Made by a program: the position numbers and the translations under genes. A model generated the notes under the pieces. It had not been told where the DNA came from, searched no databases, and saw only the letters and a program-made list of their open reading frames with translations. Source: Anniella stebbinsi (Eukaryota; Chordata; Lepidosauria; Squamata; Anniellidae). From it: 64,000 bases of DNA. Every line of letters begins with the position of its first letter. The first letter of the stretch is position 1. This document shows, in pieces, positions 45,001-55,803 of this stretch. The DNA is taken from the NCBI GenBank assembly GCA_029215795.1, contig JARDYH010000001.1:397705154-397769153 (forward strand), in the 5' to 3' direction.

Positions 45001-48000
45001 AGTCATACGGAGAATCCAGGATAGACATCACTGTAATGCTACAGTTTAGATGCACAAGGGAAAAGAGGATGAGATTTCTGCTGAACTCATAAACACACCC
45101 ACAAGGGAGTAAGTCTTGCTGGACACAGGGGGAAAACTCAAAGATTCTGAAAGACAAGCTAATGGAATGGATTAAGGAGATGGATCCTCAAATGACATGG
45201 GCTGAAGAAGATATTGAAAGGATCCACAGAGCTGGACTTAAAAGGAGTGGAATGGTCCCAAGGGACATAATAGTAAGATTTGCCAGTTTTTACAAAAAAG
45301 AAAAATTGATGCAAGCCATTAGACGTGCTGGGCAATAGATGTTCCAATCTTCATAGATACAGATCTATAATGATCTATGTTTTCAAACAATTCAATGGAG
45401 GAAAAGTGTGAAGCTGTGTACAACTATTCTGCGGAAGAACTCAATTGTTTATAGCTGGGGATATCCAGTATTCCTGAGATTTATGCATAAGGGGAAACAA
45501 CACAAAATAACATCATGTGAGCAAGGAATGGATCTTCTGCGGAGTCTGGGCCTGATGGAGAAAGAACGAGAAAGAGAAGAAGGGGCAGCAGGAGGAAGCA
45601 GTTTGTGACTGAGAAATAGATTAAAGGGAGATAGTAAGAAGAGTAAAGGGAGGGGGAATTCTGTTTTGGTTCCATGTTGGATGTTTGCCGCCCCCCCCCC
45701 CTGAAGGGTCCAAAGAAGAGGAGGATGGGAGCCATTGCCCGGGGAAACCCGGGGTTGAAGGGGGGAAAAAGGGGGTTGAATGTGGGGGGAGGGAAGAGGG
45801 GGTAATTGTGACACATTAGGAGACCTACAGAGAAAATTAAAAATGGAGATATGGAAAATAAAGTAAGATTAGTAACTTTAAATGTTAATGGGCTGGGTAG
45901 TATTATTAAAAGAAAGAGGATTGAAGGGTTGTTGAATAAAAGGAAAGCTGATATAATATTTTTACAAGAAACACATCAAAAAGAAGACAGTAGAAATGAA
46001 CTTAAAATGAGGAACTTGGGTGTATATGAGAAAGCATATGGGACTTCTAAAGCAAGAGGAGTTGCGATAATAATCTCTAAAAATGTGCACTTAATGTGGT
46101 TAAAGTGGTAAAGGACATGTGGGGAAGATTTATTATTTTACACTGTTTCTTAGGGGATGAAAAATATGTATTGGTTAATGTATATGCTCCAAATGAAAAG
46201 CAAATGGATTTTTATGATAAAGTGTTTAGTAATATGGGGAATGTAGAGAAAGCAAATATTGTAATGGCTGGAGACTTTAATATGGTGATGGACAAAATGA
46301 AAGATAAAGATACGATAAAAGGCATTGGAAAAATGGGTTTAGCAAAAGTAATGGAACAAAATTAAAGGATGTCTGGAGAATAGTAAAAGGGGAAGAAAAG
46401 AAATATACTTTTTATTCATCAACATATAAGAGCTTCTCCAGGATTAATTATATATTTGTTTCAAAGAATATGCTTTCTAAGATTATGGATTGTGAAATAG
46501 GTGTAATTAAGGTTTGAGATCACGCATTAATGAGCATGGATATTAAAATAAAGAAAGATTACAGGGAAGCAAAAAGGTGGTGATTAGATACTAAAATTTT
46601 AATTTATAAAAACATTGTGGAAAAAATGAAAAAGGAAATTCAGGCTATATGGGAAATAAATGAAACAGGGGTTAACTCCCAGGGGATAGTTTGGGACACA
46701 ATAAAAGCAGTAGTAAGAGGGATATGTATTAGAGAATCGTGTAAATTAAAAAGACAACAAGAGGCACATAGTAAAAAGATTGAAGAAGAGATTAAGGAAT
46801 TAGAGGAACAATTTAGAACAAACAAGGATATGCATATATATGCTCAACTCCAAGCAAAAAAGAAAGAACTTGAGGAAAAGGATATAGAGAGAGTTCAAAA
46901 AGAATCAATATATTTGAAAAGGATTTTTTTTAAATATAGCAACAGAAATTCTAAAATACTGGCAAGGTCCACGCAATCAAAGAAGGAAAAAAATATAATA
47001 GGGACAATTAAAGATAAAACGGGGAAAAGCTGTAATTTAATGAAGGATAAATTTTAAAAATTTGAAGATTTTTATCAGGAATTGTATACATCAGAAGCGG
47101 ACCCACAAACAAGAATACAGGAATATATAGAGAAAAATTGGAAGATAAGATTACAAGGCAAGGATAGGGATTATATGGAAGCATTAGTGACGGAAAAAGA
47201 AATAGAGGGAATTATTGACAAATTGAAAGGAGGGAAATCTCCAGGAGTAGATGGGCTGGGGCCGGAATATTATAAGATATTTAAAGAGCTTTTACTACCA
47301 AAAATGTGAAAATTGTATAATAATATAATAAAGGGAGAGAAGACCCCGCCATCATGGGAACATTCGTTGATAATATTAATCCCGAAACCAGACAAGGATT
47401 TAACGGACCCAGCATCATATAGACCTATTTCTTTAATTAATCAAGATTCTAAAATATTTACAGCAATTATGGCAACAAGATTGAATACCTTTATAAATAA
47501 GTATATAAAAAAGGATCAATGTGGATTTATTCCAGAGAGGCAAATGCCAAATTTAATAGGGAGGGTATTGAATATAATAAATACTATTAAAAGAAGGAAT
47601 CTAAAAGCAGGGTTGATAGCTTTAGATATTTTTAAAGCCTTTGATTGTGTGGAATGACCAGCGCTAAAAACTATTATAAAGATATTTGGTTTTGGAGAAA
47701 GGTTTATGGAAGTGATTAATCAGCTTTATGCAAACAATAAGGTGGAAGTAATGGTAAATGATGGTTTAACACAACAAATTACCTTAGCCCGAGGAACAAG
47801 ACAAGGGTATCCTCTCTCCCCAATATTATTTGCAATTGTTATAGAAATATTAGCAAATGTTATTAGGGAAGATGAGAGGTTGAAGGGAATAGGAGGGGAA
47901 GATAAAATAAAAATTAATATGTTTGTGGATGATACTTTATTGACACTAGAAAATCCGAGGGGAAGTATAGAAGAAATAAAACAACATTTAAGAGAATTTG

Positions 48001-51000
48001 GAGAGAATACAGGGTTACAGGTTAATTGGGGGAAATCAGAAATGATGTTATTTAATTATGACAAAGAAGAAAGGGATGAGTGTAGTTTGAAATTTGATCT
48101 GAAGGTTAAAAATATAGTGCGCTATTTAGGAGTTTTTATTACGAAAGATTTAGAAAAGCTAGAGGAAATAAATTTTAGTAGTTTAAAAAAACAGATAATG
48201 AAGAAGTTAGAGGCTTATAGGAAATTAAAGCATTCATAGTTTGGTAGAATAGCGGTTATTAAAATGAAAATATTAACAAAGATTAATTTTTTGTTTAGAA
48301 TGTTACCAATTAAAATAACAGAAGTAGAATTAAGAAGTTGGCAAAGTATGATAAATAATTATTGTAACGGAGATAGAAAAGCAAGAATTAATAAAACGAA
48401 ATGGTATAAGATTCAAAGGAAAGGAGGGTTGGGACTCCCGAATATAAAGATGTATTATATAGCTAATCAATTAAGATACGTTATAAATAGCATAGTAGGG
48501 AAAGAGGATTTAGAATGGTTAAAGACGCAGACAGGAGAAATAGAGTTAGAGTTACAAAATATTTTTTTTAGTAAAATACAAAAGAATCAACTGAAGGAGA
48601 TGGAAAATCCCATCCTAAGGAATATCATAGAAATTTGGGGAAGATATAAAAAGAAATTAATACCAGGAATTTATCCTCTAACCCCAGTTGTTTTATTGGA
48701 AAACTTCCCAGGTAATTTGAGAAGAGAATTGGAAGGGCCATTGAGGAAAAAAAAATTAAAGTGAAAGATTGGCTGAAGAGACTGGTTAACAAAAAGCAAA
48801 TAGAAGAAGTTCTAAGAGGGCAAAAAAAAATATGGTTTAAGTGCCTACAACTGGAACAATGGACACAGAAATGGAAAAAGAAAAATAAGGATTGTAGAAA
48901 GGAAACAAGATTTGAAAAGCTAATTGAGTCAAGAGAGAAAGAGGGGGAAAATAAAAGTAAAAAAGGTATAATAAGTGAAATATATAATATATTGTTAGAG
49001 GAGGGAGAGCCACAAGAAATTTTGAAAACAATCTGGGAAGATTTAAAAATTCAAATTACTGAGGATGGGGGAAGATATGGGAACTAAGAACTTTAAAGTT
49101 GTTATCAATAAGAATAAAAGAAAATCATTATAAAATAATTTGGAGATGGTATCTCACTCCTGTAAAATTACATCAGATAGATAAGAAAATGTCAAAGCTA
49201 TGCTGGAGGGGATGTCAGGAAGTGGGGACTTAGTTCCATATGTGGTGGACATGTAAGTATGTAAAAAAAAATTGGAAAAGAGTTTTTAAAGAAATAAGTG
49301 AAATATTGGGTAAGAAAGTGGAAGCAAGTCCAAATATAGCTTTATTGGGGATGTTTGATAAAGAATATGGGAATAATAATATAAGAGAATTGATAAACAA
49401 CCTCCTGACACCGGCTAGATTAATGATAGCTAAAAATTGGAAAATACAATGGAATTATAGTATAGAAGAATGGTACAAAGGAGTGTGGAATATTGCAATT
49501 AATGATAGATTAACATGTCAAATTAAAGTTAGGATGGGATTATCCAAAAAGAATGATTTTGAAAGTATTTGGGGAACGTTTATAGAATATGTTTTAGTAA
49601 AGGGGAGAGGTTGTACACCTTCAAAAGAATCATTGCAATTTTGGAAAAATGTATAATATAACAGAGCAATGAAGGTCTCAAGGGTAGGGGAGCACAGGGG
49701 GGATGTTGAGGGTTTGTTTATGTATTATGTTTATTTTACGTATTATATGTTGAAAAATAAAAAAATAAAAATAAATAAATAAAAATAAAAATAAAAAAAA
49801 CAGTGGGCCATTACCACAGCCCCAGCAGGGCAGAGTAGAGGACTGCTGCTATGTTTGAGCAAATAAACACACCCACTGCTGCATTCACTGAAAGCAGACA
49901 TCAAGTCAACAAGCCACAGCAACCTACACAAATGCTGTTGACATCTTAAAGATGGGGACCGCACTCAAGGATCACAGCACAAGCTGTCAACCTCAGCTTA
50001 GGCTAATACATCTTTCAATAATCTATTTCACTTAATTTACTACATCATGTAAACCACCCAGAGAGCTTCGGCTATGGGGCGGTATATAAATGTAATAAAT
50101 AATAAATGAGAAAGAATTCAGATTCTTTTTTTTTGACCCAGAATAGTTGTTTTAAATGGATATTGTATTTGTAGTTATGCTTTTCATGCTTTTTAAATTT
50201 TGTATATCCGTTTTTAATGTTCAATGTTTTTAATCTTTGTAAACTGCCCAAAGAGCTTCGGCTATGGGGTGGCATATAAATGCAATAAACAACAACAACA
50301 ACAATATAGTTTTATCATGCAAGAATTAATTTAAGACCTCCCGCTGGAAAACTCACCATTTTCCATAAGCAGGGATTCCCACATGACCATTTCTTTTTTA
50401 TAGAGGGTGAAGAAAACGGAGCCATTCTCAATTTTTGCAGTACTACGAACATCATCTATAGGAGCATACAGAATGGCTTCAAATAAAAACGGAGGAGAAT
50501 TCACCTAAAAAGGACATTTGAAAATTAACACATATCTGCATCCATTCAGAAATGTCATGAACAAATGCCTTGCTATCATTCAAGAATAAGCCATTAATTC
50601 CCAGACTGTTTCCTTACCACACTTGCACTGAGACATACTCAATTCCACTCATTTCAAGAGAGACATTAATGCAACTACATCAGCCGAAGGCTGCAAACCT
50701 ATAGTCACTTACCTGGGAGTAAGTCCCATTGAACTCTATGGGACTTAATACCAGTCAAAGCAGCAATACTGGGACGAACTATATGCTGCTACAGCAATTC
50801 TCCAGCAATTGATACCGAGGAACGTACCGCTACTGAAACCTGGAGGCTGTGCATACTGCTCTCCCCACTCTTACAATTATTAATTCTGAAAGTGCCTAAA
50901 ATGTAATAAATTACCTAGACAAATTAAAAACAAAACAGCCCCCTGTCCCCAGGTGTAAAATCTAAAAGCCAGGCCTAAAAGGTAACAGAGATGAGGAGGA

Positions 51001-51697
51001 AAAGGTTATATCTGGAAGCCATCAGGCTTTGCCTCTGTGGAGAAAACACCATGAACGCCATTTAAGCTAGTGGCCATCACATCTTTCTGGCAGTGAAATC
51101 TATAAGTTAATTATGCATCAAGTGAAGGAGTTCAGTTTTGCTTCAGAATGTGGAGGTTCCACTTAACCACTGATTTTAGCCTTATCCTCCGTGAATTTGT
51201 CCAACTCCCTTTTAACGTCATCCAAAAGGGAGCGGAAAAGGGCAACTAAAGGTGCAATCCTATGCATGTTTAGACAGGGAATAAATGTCTCACAACTCCC
51301 AGCATCCCTCCAGCATGCTTAGAATTGTAGGGCTCTTTGCTGTCTGCGGTCGCACCACAGACTGCTGCGGACGACGACCACCTCCCTCTTCATCATGGAT
51401 TTTGCCCACCTCCTTTTTAAGAGGGGCTGTTCTCCCGGGAGGCCCCGTGCCCAGCACGGCCAGAGGCCCACGGGGCTGAAGCAAGCCTGGGAGCTCCATT
51501 CTTTCCGCGCGGCGGGGATGTGGGGGGAATGAAGGGACGGGCAACCCCGAGGCGGCGGGGACCCAAGCCTGGCCGCCCACCTTGAGGTACTGCTCGGCGC
51601 AAAAGACGCTGCTGCGACGGGCGGCCCGCACGGGAACGGCCAGGTAGACCGCCTCAGCCGTTTGCTCCCAGCTGTAGTCGCGCACCCACACTGGCAT
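34202..51697 (-). CDS. DNAAF4: DNAAF4 (DYX1C1), dynein axonemal assembly factor 4 (coding span)
   Basis: Nine exons (51697-51581, 50504-50357, 43777-43644, 42476-42248, 41415-41270, 40180-40071, 38570-38417, 36941-36836, 34302-34202) join in phase to 415 codons with stop; human is 420 aa. DNAAF4 is a cytoplasmic HSP90/R2TP-linked co-chaperone for preassembly of dynein arms; human mutations cause primary ciliary dyskinesia. The N-terminal CS/p23-like domain covers residues 1 to about 88 ([22 protein letters not shown]). A charged helical region spans about 90-205. TPR repeats occupy about 288-411 ([58 protein letters not shown]). Intron 2 carries a degraded antisense L1. The gene runs tail to tail with PIERCE2. 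Confidence 0.96.
34303..36835 (-). other. DNAAF4 intron 8
   Basis: Contains a short dispersed repeat at about 34385-34475 ('gcaatcctatgcatatttg...tttactcccaggtaagcaaa') and the palindromic hAT-like element at 35640-35951. A stretch at about 36170-36720 has several similar 'tttccagcagaat' units, an unclassified repeat. Confidence 0.5.
35640..35951. mobile_element. Nested palindromic hAT-like non-autonomous element, copy 2
   Basis: A 312-bp element with ends TAGGGTGACCGTATGAAAAG and the near-complement finishing 'ccatatggtcgccccta'-like at 35951. The 8-bp direct repeat GCCATGCA flanks it exactly (35632-35639 and 35952-35959). Both halves carry the 'ctttaacagttg' and 'ccctcttcatcacaacagtt' blocks in mirror order. 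Same family as 6793-7112. Confidence 0.87.
36836..36941 (-). CDS. DNAAF4: DNAAF4 exon 8 (TPR)
   Basis: Encodes [20 protein letters not shown] and [15 protein letters not shown] after acceptor tatcaag; donor GAAG|GTAAGG. Matches [32 protein letters not shown]. Confidence 0.94.
36942..38416 (-). other. DNAAF4 intron 7 with ATCT satellite
   Basis: Apart from the satellite at 37378-37858, only short unclassified sequence was seen. Confidence 0.5.
37378..37858. repeat. Compound (ATCT)n / (ATCTAA)n satellite
   Basis: About 480 bp of ATCT tetramers interspersed with ATCTAATC, ATTTTATC and ATCCA variants. It includes an uninterrupted (ATCT)n core near 37640-37686 and ends in (TTCC)n. Strongly pyrimidine/purine-biased. 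Confidence 0.92.
38417..38570 (-). CDS. DNAAF4: DNAAF4 exon 7 (TPR)
   Basis: Encodes [40 protein letters not shown] and [11 protein letters not shown], canonical TPR helices. Acceptor tgtctttag. The donor AAG|GTATTT is weak; the reading frame and homology require it. Confidence 0.94.
38571..40070 (-). other. DNAAF4 intron 6
   Basis: AT-rich, with (TTA)n at about 39052-39087. No other feature recognised. Confidence 0.5.
39052..39087. repeat. (TTA)n microsatellite
   Basis: About twelve TTA units in a DNAAF4 intron. Confidence 0.88.
40071..40180 (-). CDS. DNAAF4: DNAAF4 exon 6
   Basis: Encodes [20 protein letters not shown] and [16 protein letters not shown], the linker entering the TPR domain (human [27 protein letters not shown]). 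Acceptor tattcacag; donor CAA|GTGAGT. Confidence 0.94.
40181..41269 (-). other. DNAAF4 intron 5
   Basis: About 40300-40500 ('aaggacagaagagccctgcagatggatctagaccagtgtcccac') looks like a variant of the CR1-like family. The rest is unclassified. Confidence 0.4.
41270..41415 (-). CDS. DNAAF4: DNAAF4 exon 5
   Basis: Encodes [40 protein letters not shown] and [23 protein letters not shown] is the conserved DYX-type motif between the coiled region and TPRs. Acceptor tattgcag; donor GAG|GTAGAG. Confidence 0.94.
41416..42247 (-). repeat. DNAAF4 intron 4 with reverse CR1-like repeat
   Basis: About 41857-42075 is a minus-oriented CR1-like copy ending 'ctagacggacccttagtctgatccagcatggctcttctt'. The rest is unique. 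Confidence 0.65.
42248..42476 (-). CDS. DNAAF4: DNAAF4 exon 4 (charged helical region)
   Basis: Encodes [40 protein letters not shown] and [14 protein letters not shown]. Very rich in Glu and Lys, like the human coiled segment. Acceptor ctcaaacag; donor GGAG|GTAAAA. Poorly conserved at its end, as expected. Confidence 0.92.
42477..43643 (-). other. DNAAF4 intron 3
   Basis: Purine-rich between about 43050 and 43450. No gene or clear repeat family recognised. Confidence 0.4.
43644..43777 (-). CDS. DNAAF4: DNAAF4 exon 3
   Basis: Encodes [40 protein letters not shown] and ATMK, matching [29 protein letters not shown]. Acceptor tccttcag; donor AAG|GTAAGT. Confidence 0.94.
44184..44320. mobile_element. 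hAT-like foldback MITE
   Basis: 'cttcctcaacttggtgccct' at the left is mirrored by 'agggcaccaggttggggaag' at the right, with 'ccagatgttttgga' and 'ccaaaacatctgg' inside. Arms are nearly perfect over about 35 bp. Confidence 0.8.
44470..44718 (-). pseudogene. Unidentified 82-codon open frame with AATAAA; possible retrocopy or old exon
   Basis: Minus-strand frame reading [40 protein letters not shown] and [20 protein letters not shown], ending TAG about 20 nt before an AATAAA. Composition is protein-like rather than low-complexity, but I do not recognise the family. It lies in a DNAAF4 intron on the same strand and lacks an obvious acceptor. It could be a 5'-truncated processed pseudogene. Confidence 0.35.
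45851..46365 (+). pseudogene. L1 ORF2 endonuclease region (broken)
   Basis: Two overlapping open pieces (45851-46111 and 46096-46365) in different frames hold the N-terminal apurinic-type endonuclease motifs [26 protein letters not shown] and GDFN. A frameshift near 46100 separates them. Confidence 0.85.
47082..48239 (+). pseudogene. L1 ORF2 reverse transcriptase region (broken)
   Basis: Three open pieces (47082-47309, 47313-47657, 47706-48239). The palm motif A LDIFKAFD keeps its aspartate. The YADD/FADD box reads FVDD. In-frame stops at about 47307 and 47655 interrupt the domain. Confidence 0.88.
48264..49656 (+). pseudogene. L1 ORF2 C-terminal region (broken)
   Basis: Pieces at 48264-48764, 48761-49087 and 49240-49656 with AYRKL-proximal thumb sequence, [20 protein letters not shown] (typical L1 '[10 protein letters not shown]' motif) and the final [14 protein letters not shown] block. 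Confidence 0.82.
50045..50305 (+). repeat. Two LINE-like 3' tails
   Basis: 'aaaccacccagagagcttcggctatggggcggtatataaatgtaataaa' at 50050-50105 and 'aactgcccaaagagcttcggctatggggtggcatataaatgcaataaa' at 50240-50290 are two copies of the same tail, head to tail. Confidence 0.75.
50357..50504 (-). CDS. DNAAF4: DNAAF4 exon 2 (CS domain)
   Basis: Encodes [40 protein letters not shown] and MWESLLMEN. Matches VNFPPFLFEAFLYAPIDD..AKIGNDTIVFTLYKKE.AMWE of human DNAAF4. Acceptor ttttttag; donor AATG|GTGAGT. Confidence 0.95.
50505..51580 (-). repeat. DNAAF4 intron 1
   Basis: About 50695-50755 is a short dispersed repeat ('cttacctgggagtaagtccc'). About 51180-51230 is a scrap of the CR1-like family ('tccgtgaatttgtccaactcccttttaacgtcatccaa'). 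Confidence 0.55.
51581..51697 (-). CDS. DNAAF4: DNAAF4 exon 1
   Basis: ATG (51697-51695) starts [20 protein letters not shown] and ends [10 protein letters not shown] at donor AAG|GTGGGC; human begins MPLQVSDYSWQQT. An in-frame ATG 11 codons upstream exists, but homology favours this start. Confidence 0.94.
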
Positions 51698-51722
51698 GGC
51701 GACAGCCAGGCGCGCCCAGCCA

Positions 51723-51768
51723 GTTACCAAGGACCCAGGCGGCTGCGCTGCCGCCGTTGCTACGTTAC
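51723..51768 (-). promoter_or_regulatory. Two RFX X-box-like sites upstream of DNAAF4
   Basis: On the gene strand, GTAACGTAGCAAC (51768-51756) matches 11 of 12 defined positions of GTNRCC-N-RGYAAC, and GGGTCCTTGGTAAC (51736-51723) has one perfect half. They lie 26-71 bp before the ATG. Confidence 0.65.
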
Positions 51769-54700
51769 GGTTTCCAGGAAGCTGGCCACCACTTCCGGAG
51801 AAAAGAGAGACGCCGTCTTGATACGGCTGAGTTTGCGGTCGGGCGCATGCGCAATGTGTTTCACATCTCTGCTAGGTGGCCTGCTGGGAGCTGTAGTCCG
51901 CTTCTATGAATGTGGGACGTTTTGAGCTAGAGGGCGCTTTACAGTCTACAATCCTCCGCCCCATCCCCCAACCAAAGTCCTTGTGTCAGTAGCCCAGCAG
52001 GTTTTTGTTGTTGGTGGTAGTAGTGTTTCATTATTGTTTTAAACATTATTATTCTACTTTTATTTTCCTTATAAGGATAAATCCTCATCTCAATAAAAAA
52101 AGATTGCTAGTTAAAAACACCAAGAATGATACTTGCAAGGCTTTCGTGACAGCGTGAAGTTCAACAGGGGCGAAAAGGTTCAGCACAGATCCTGTGTACG
52201 CTGGATTAACAGGGCTCCTCTTTCACCCTAGTGTTCCTCAGCCAGCTGCCACAATCCAGGCAAAGGACAATTCAGGCATCTAAAGCAGTGGGAAGACCAT
52301 TTGATGGTGCATCCCAAACACCTGGAAATAACTAGGCTATGAACTGGCGGAGGCCTGTGTGCAATATGAAAAGCCAATTGGTGAATTAAATGTTATACAT
52401 GTTTCCTAAGAAGTAAGTCTCACTGTGGTCAATGGGGCTTCCTCCCAAACAAGAGTGCATAGGATTGCAGCCTTTGCTGCTAATGCAGCTGGGGCTAGGA
52501 ACTCTACAGAAGGTCCCCAAAAATGCCGCTGATTCAGCCTCATGCTTCAGAACTCATGCTTTTGTCACTCTGTCAAGCGCCCACTGGTGTAAACTTTAAA
52601 GCTAGCAGCTGGCAAATCCTCACAGGACAAAGTCTTCAGTTTCTGAGCCTCCACGTTCAGGAAAAAAATGAGCTATTAGGATGACATGCCAAAGACACCA
52701 CCAGTTGAGTTCTTGCAATGAAACTTCCTCCCACAATGTTACGCAAAGATTACGTGCTTCTCCCGCAACAGAACACATTCAGTTCTCCTTTCTTACCTTG
52801 GCAAGACTTTATTATATTCCTTTTGCAAGCACTTACTTAATTCTTCCTGGCTTCAATGTTTTTTTTTAAAAAAAACGAATTGAAATATTAAAAATTGCAA
52901 CAATGAATGAAAATCCAGTTTCTGTGCCCTCACACTTTTTTTAGATGAACATTCTGAAGAGGAATTATTACATCTTTAAACAAACATAGGATTGTCATTT
53001 GGTAAATACAAATGGGCACCCATTTTTCAGCATCAAACATTGAAACCTTTAACCAACCACTTACATTGGATACAAATCCTGTATATGCCAAAAGACATCA
53101 TAGCAGTTTAATTATTTGCTATCATCTACTAGAACTCAGCTTGTAATGTCGGACCAGCTAGCTATTCATCAACATAAACATGTTTCCTATACTTCATAGA
53201 GTAGCTTAACACACACCATGATATGAAATCATTTGTATTACATAGTAATTTAATTTCTTACTAAGGGAATAATAATGGACAAAGTCTGGGAGCTTGGTTC
53301 CAATTTGAATTACATACATCAACTTTGTCACACACCACAGTACTAATGCATGTGTTATTTCAGACATGCCCTAATTTATTTATTTATTTTACAGTTGTTG
53401 CAAAAATAAATGTCACCAATGTGGAACACATTTGAGATCGTATAAACGTACTGAACTGTTATCCCAAAAAACAGGTATATGTAAGCAGTACATAAGGAAA
53501 GACTAGTTTTAATATGAAACAGTCATTAAGTCACATACAACAGAAAAGACACATGGCCAACTATATATAAAATGTTACACATGTACTTTTACTAGCAAGC
53601 AAGGCTATACTTATATATAAAGTGAGAAGTACAAGTATTTTTAAGTGAGAAGTAGTATTGTTACTATTAAATTGGGGGAAATGGGGGGAAATGTCAAATT
53701 TCAAAACCACTGGTTTTGTAAAAAAAGACTAAAAACCAAAAATACTGATTTATTTAAGAATATTTCCCCATAATTAGCAAGTCTGAAATAGGATCCCACA
53801 GGTAATTAAGATGCCATATAGAGAAAAAAGGGGATTTAAACAGTTATCTGTGCAACTAAACTTAGTCACCACAAAGATGACTAGTGGGGAGGGAAATGGG
53901 GTACCTAGGCCAAGTTCCCTCTCTGAGCTGGGGAGCTGGGTGGCCTCTTGGAAACAATGGCAAGAGGCCTACTGGGTCAGAACCAGAACTGTTTGTGCAA
54001 CGTGGGCTTCTTGGGCATGTGATGACAAGGATTAGCAGGCAGAAGCCTGCTTCTGTGTGAAATGACTCCATGTTGGGCTTGGACAACGTAATCTTCTGAG
54101 CACTCAAAGAGATTAACCCATACAATCCAAAAACAGCATTCATCACAGACAGAAAATAGGAACCAACAAGATTCAGCAGTAAATACCAAGATAGCTGTAG
54201 CGATGCCACGGAGGAAACCACAAATGGTGGTAAGTAGAGGATAGGGACCCGGTGCCATTTTATATAGATGGCAAATTACTTACTTCAGAATGACTCCAAA
54301 TTACATTTTTGTTGTTGTTGTTTCAAAGCAAAACAATTAAGGCCACAAAGGTGGAGCATTTATTTTAAGAGTTTGGGAGAACTTGGCTTATTTTACTTAG
54401 AAGAAAAGGAACTAAGAGCTGATTTGGACATTTATCTGCATTGTGCGGTGCCTCTTAGCCGAATGCACCAGCTGATGTCACTGAAGAGCCGTTGGTTTGA
54501 GAGAGCGTCAGGTAATAGGGAAGTCCTAGCTATGATGTTAAGAACTGCAAGCTCTTTTGCTCCTGCTAGCCACTGCTTAGTGCTGCAGCATTTAAGTGTT
54601 TGATATGCCCATGTGAGCCAGCACTCACCGGGGTTAGAATGTGATTACACAGCTATGTTGCTGGGCTGCCTGCCATCCTTAATGGCACCTAACAGCGATT

Positions 54701-55675
54701 GCCCAAAATGGCACAACCCACATTATAAGAGAGCTTCATGACAACACTTACTCATTCTCAGTATTGAGCAAAGGAAACATCCTTGGTGAAAGCTCTCAAA
54801 TTTACCTCTCCACAACTACTAGTGAGATTTTCAAAAGATGGGCTCATAAAATGTGCCTGTTTAACTACATTCCTTCAACTACATTCAAACAAACAGAAAG
54901 CCATGGACAGCTTCAGCAGGTTGGGCTGCAAGGTAACACAAGAGATGAAACGCAGCCTCGCCAACATTTAACACACAAGAGACTCCCTTCTTTCATTAAT
55001 GCTTCTGCTGTAGCTATTCTCACCTGACCACCAAATAAAGTACCCACAGCTCCATCGTGGCAACTGTTCTCTTGAAGAAACCAATCCAGAAGCTACATAA
55101 TATGGCACGTTCCTACAAAGTAAAATCTAACTGTGATCCACACGTGCCTCAAGCTTCAAAACATTCTTTACTCTGAACACTTTCCAAGGCATGGTGGGGC
55201 GCTTTCTCACATGACTTCAGAAAAAAAAAGCAACACACCCCAACAGTTACATGCTCAGGTTTCAAAAGATGGGCATGGTGCCCGGCAACACATCTCTTTG
55301 ATTCACACTGCAGGTATCCCCAGGCTCTGTCTGGTGCAAAGGCTAAATGACAGCATATGCCGGAGAACCATGTGCTTCTCTACTGGAGCTACCAACAGGC
55401 ATTAATGGTCGAGATACACATGCGTGTGTTGCTACAACATTCCAAGGTGTGCTAACATATAACCACAGCATCCTCGCTATATCTGAGCTTACAAAAAGCA
55501 AGAGAAAGCTTGGGGTAATCAAACCTCTCTTACATCTCTCAGTTTGAGATCATGCAGTCAATGCATTTTAGTTTTGGCTTCCGAAAGAGAGATGGGGAAC
55601 AGGGCTGCCTAGTACCAAATCCCTACATATGAAAGAAGGCATAATATCATTCAAGCGCATATAGGGTCTTCACGA

Positions 55676-55803
55676 GCAGGGATGGGGAACTTGAGCCCCT
55701 CAAGATATTGTTGCACTCCAATTTCCATCAGCCCCAGCCAGCATGACCAACAGCCAGAGATGGTGGGAGTTGTAGTCCACACAGAAGTTCCCCCCACCTG
55801 TGT
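55676..55803. mobile_element. hAT-like MITE
   Basis: 'cagggatggggaac' at the left pairs with 'gttccccccacctgtg' at the right, with 'tccaatttccatcagcccca' and 'tggtgggagttgtagtcca' inside. About 128 bp. Confidence 0.72.

Larger units (their letters stand above)
45130..49800 (+). mobile_element. Degraded L1-type LINE, 5'-truncated, antisense in DNAAF4 intron 2
   Basis: About 45150-45608 encodes the C-terminal part of L1 ORF1 ([40 protein letters not shown]). ORF2 runs about 45851-49656 in at least eight open pieces broken by stops and frameshifts: endonuclease ([25 protein letters not shown]), reverse transcriptase ([44 protein letters not shown]) and a C-terminal region. The tail is A-rich with (aaat)n at 49752-49800. 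The plus strand is strikingly A-rich, as usual for L1. The many breaks mean it is inactive. Confidence 0.92.
43778..50356 (-). other. DNAAF4 intron 2 (largest)
   Basis: Holds a hAT-like MITE (44184-44320), an unidentified open frame (44470-44718), the antisense L1 (about 45130-49800) and two L2/LINE-like tails (50045-50110, 50215-50305). Confidence 0.7.
51400..51900. promoter_or_regulatory. CpG-rich DNAAF4 promoter region
   Basis: CpG-dense stretch around exon 1 ending near 51860. No TATA box was seen; it fits a CpG-island promoter. Confidence 0.7.

Noticed and set aside
51290..51730. Upstream in-frame ATG (MVTGWARLAVA) as DNAAF4 start
   Set aside because: Homologues start at the MP(V/L)xVxDYSW methionine, and the upstream residues overlap the promoter motifs.
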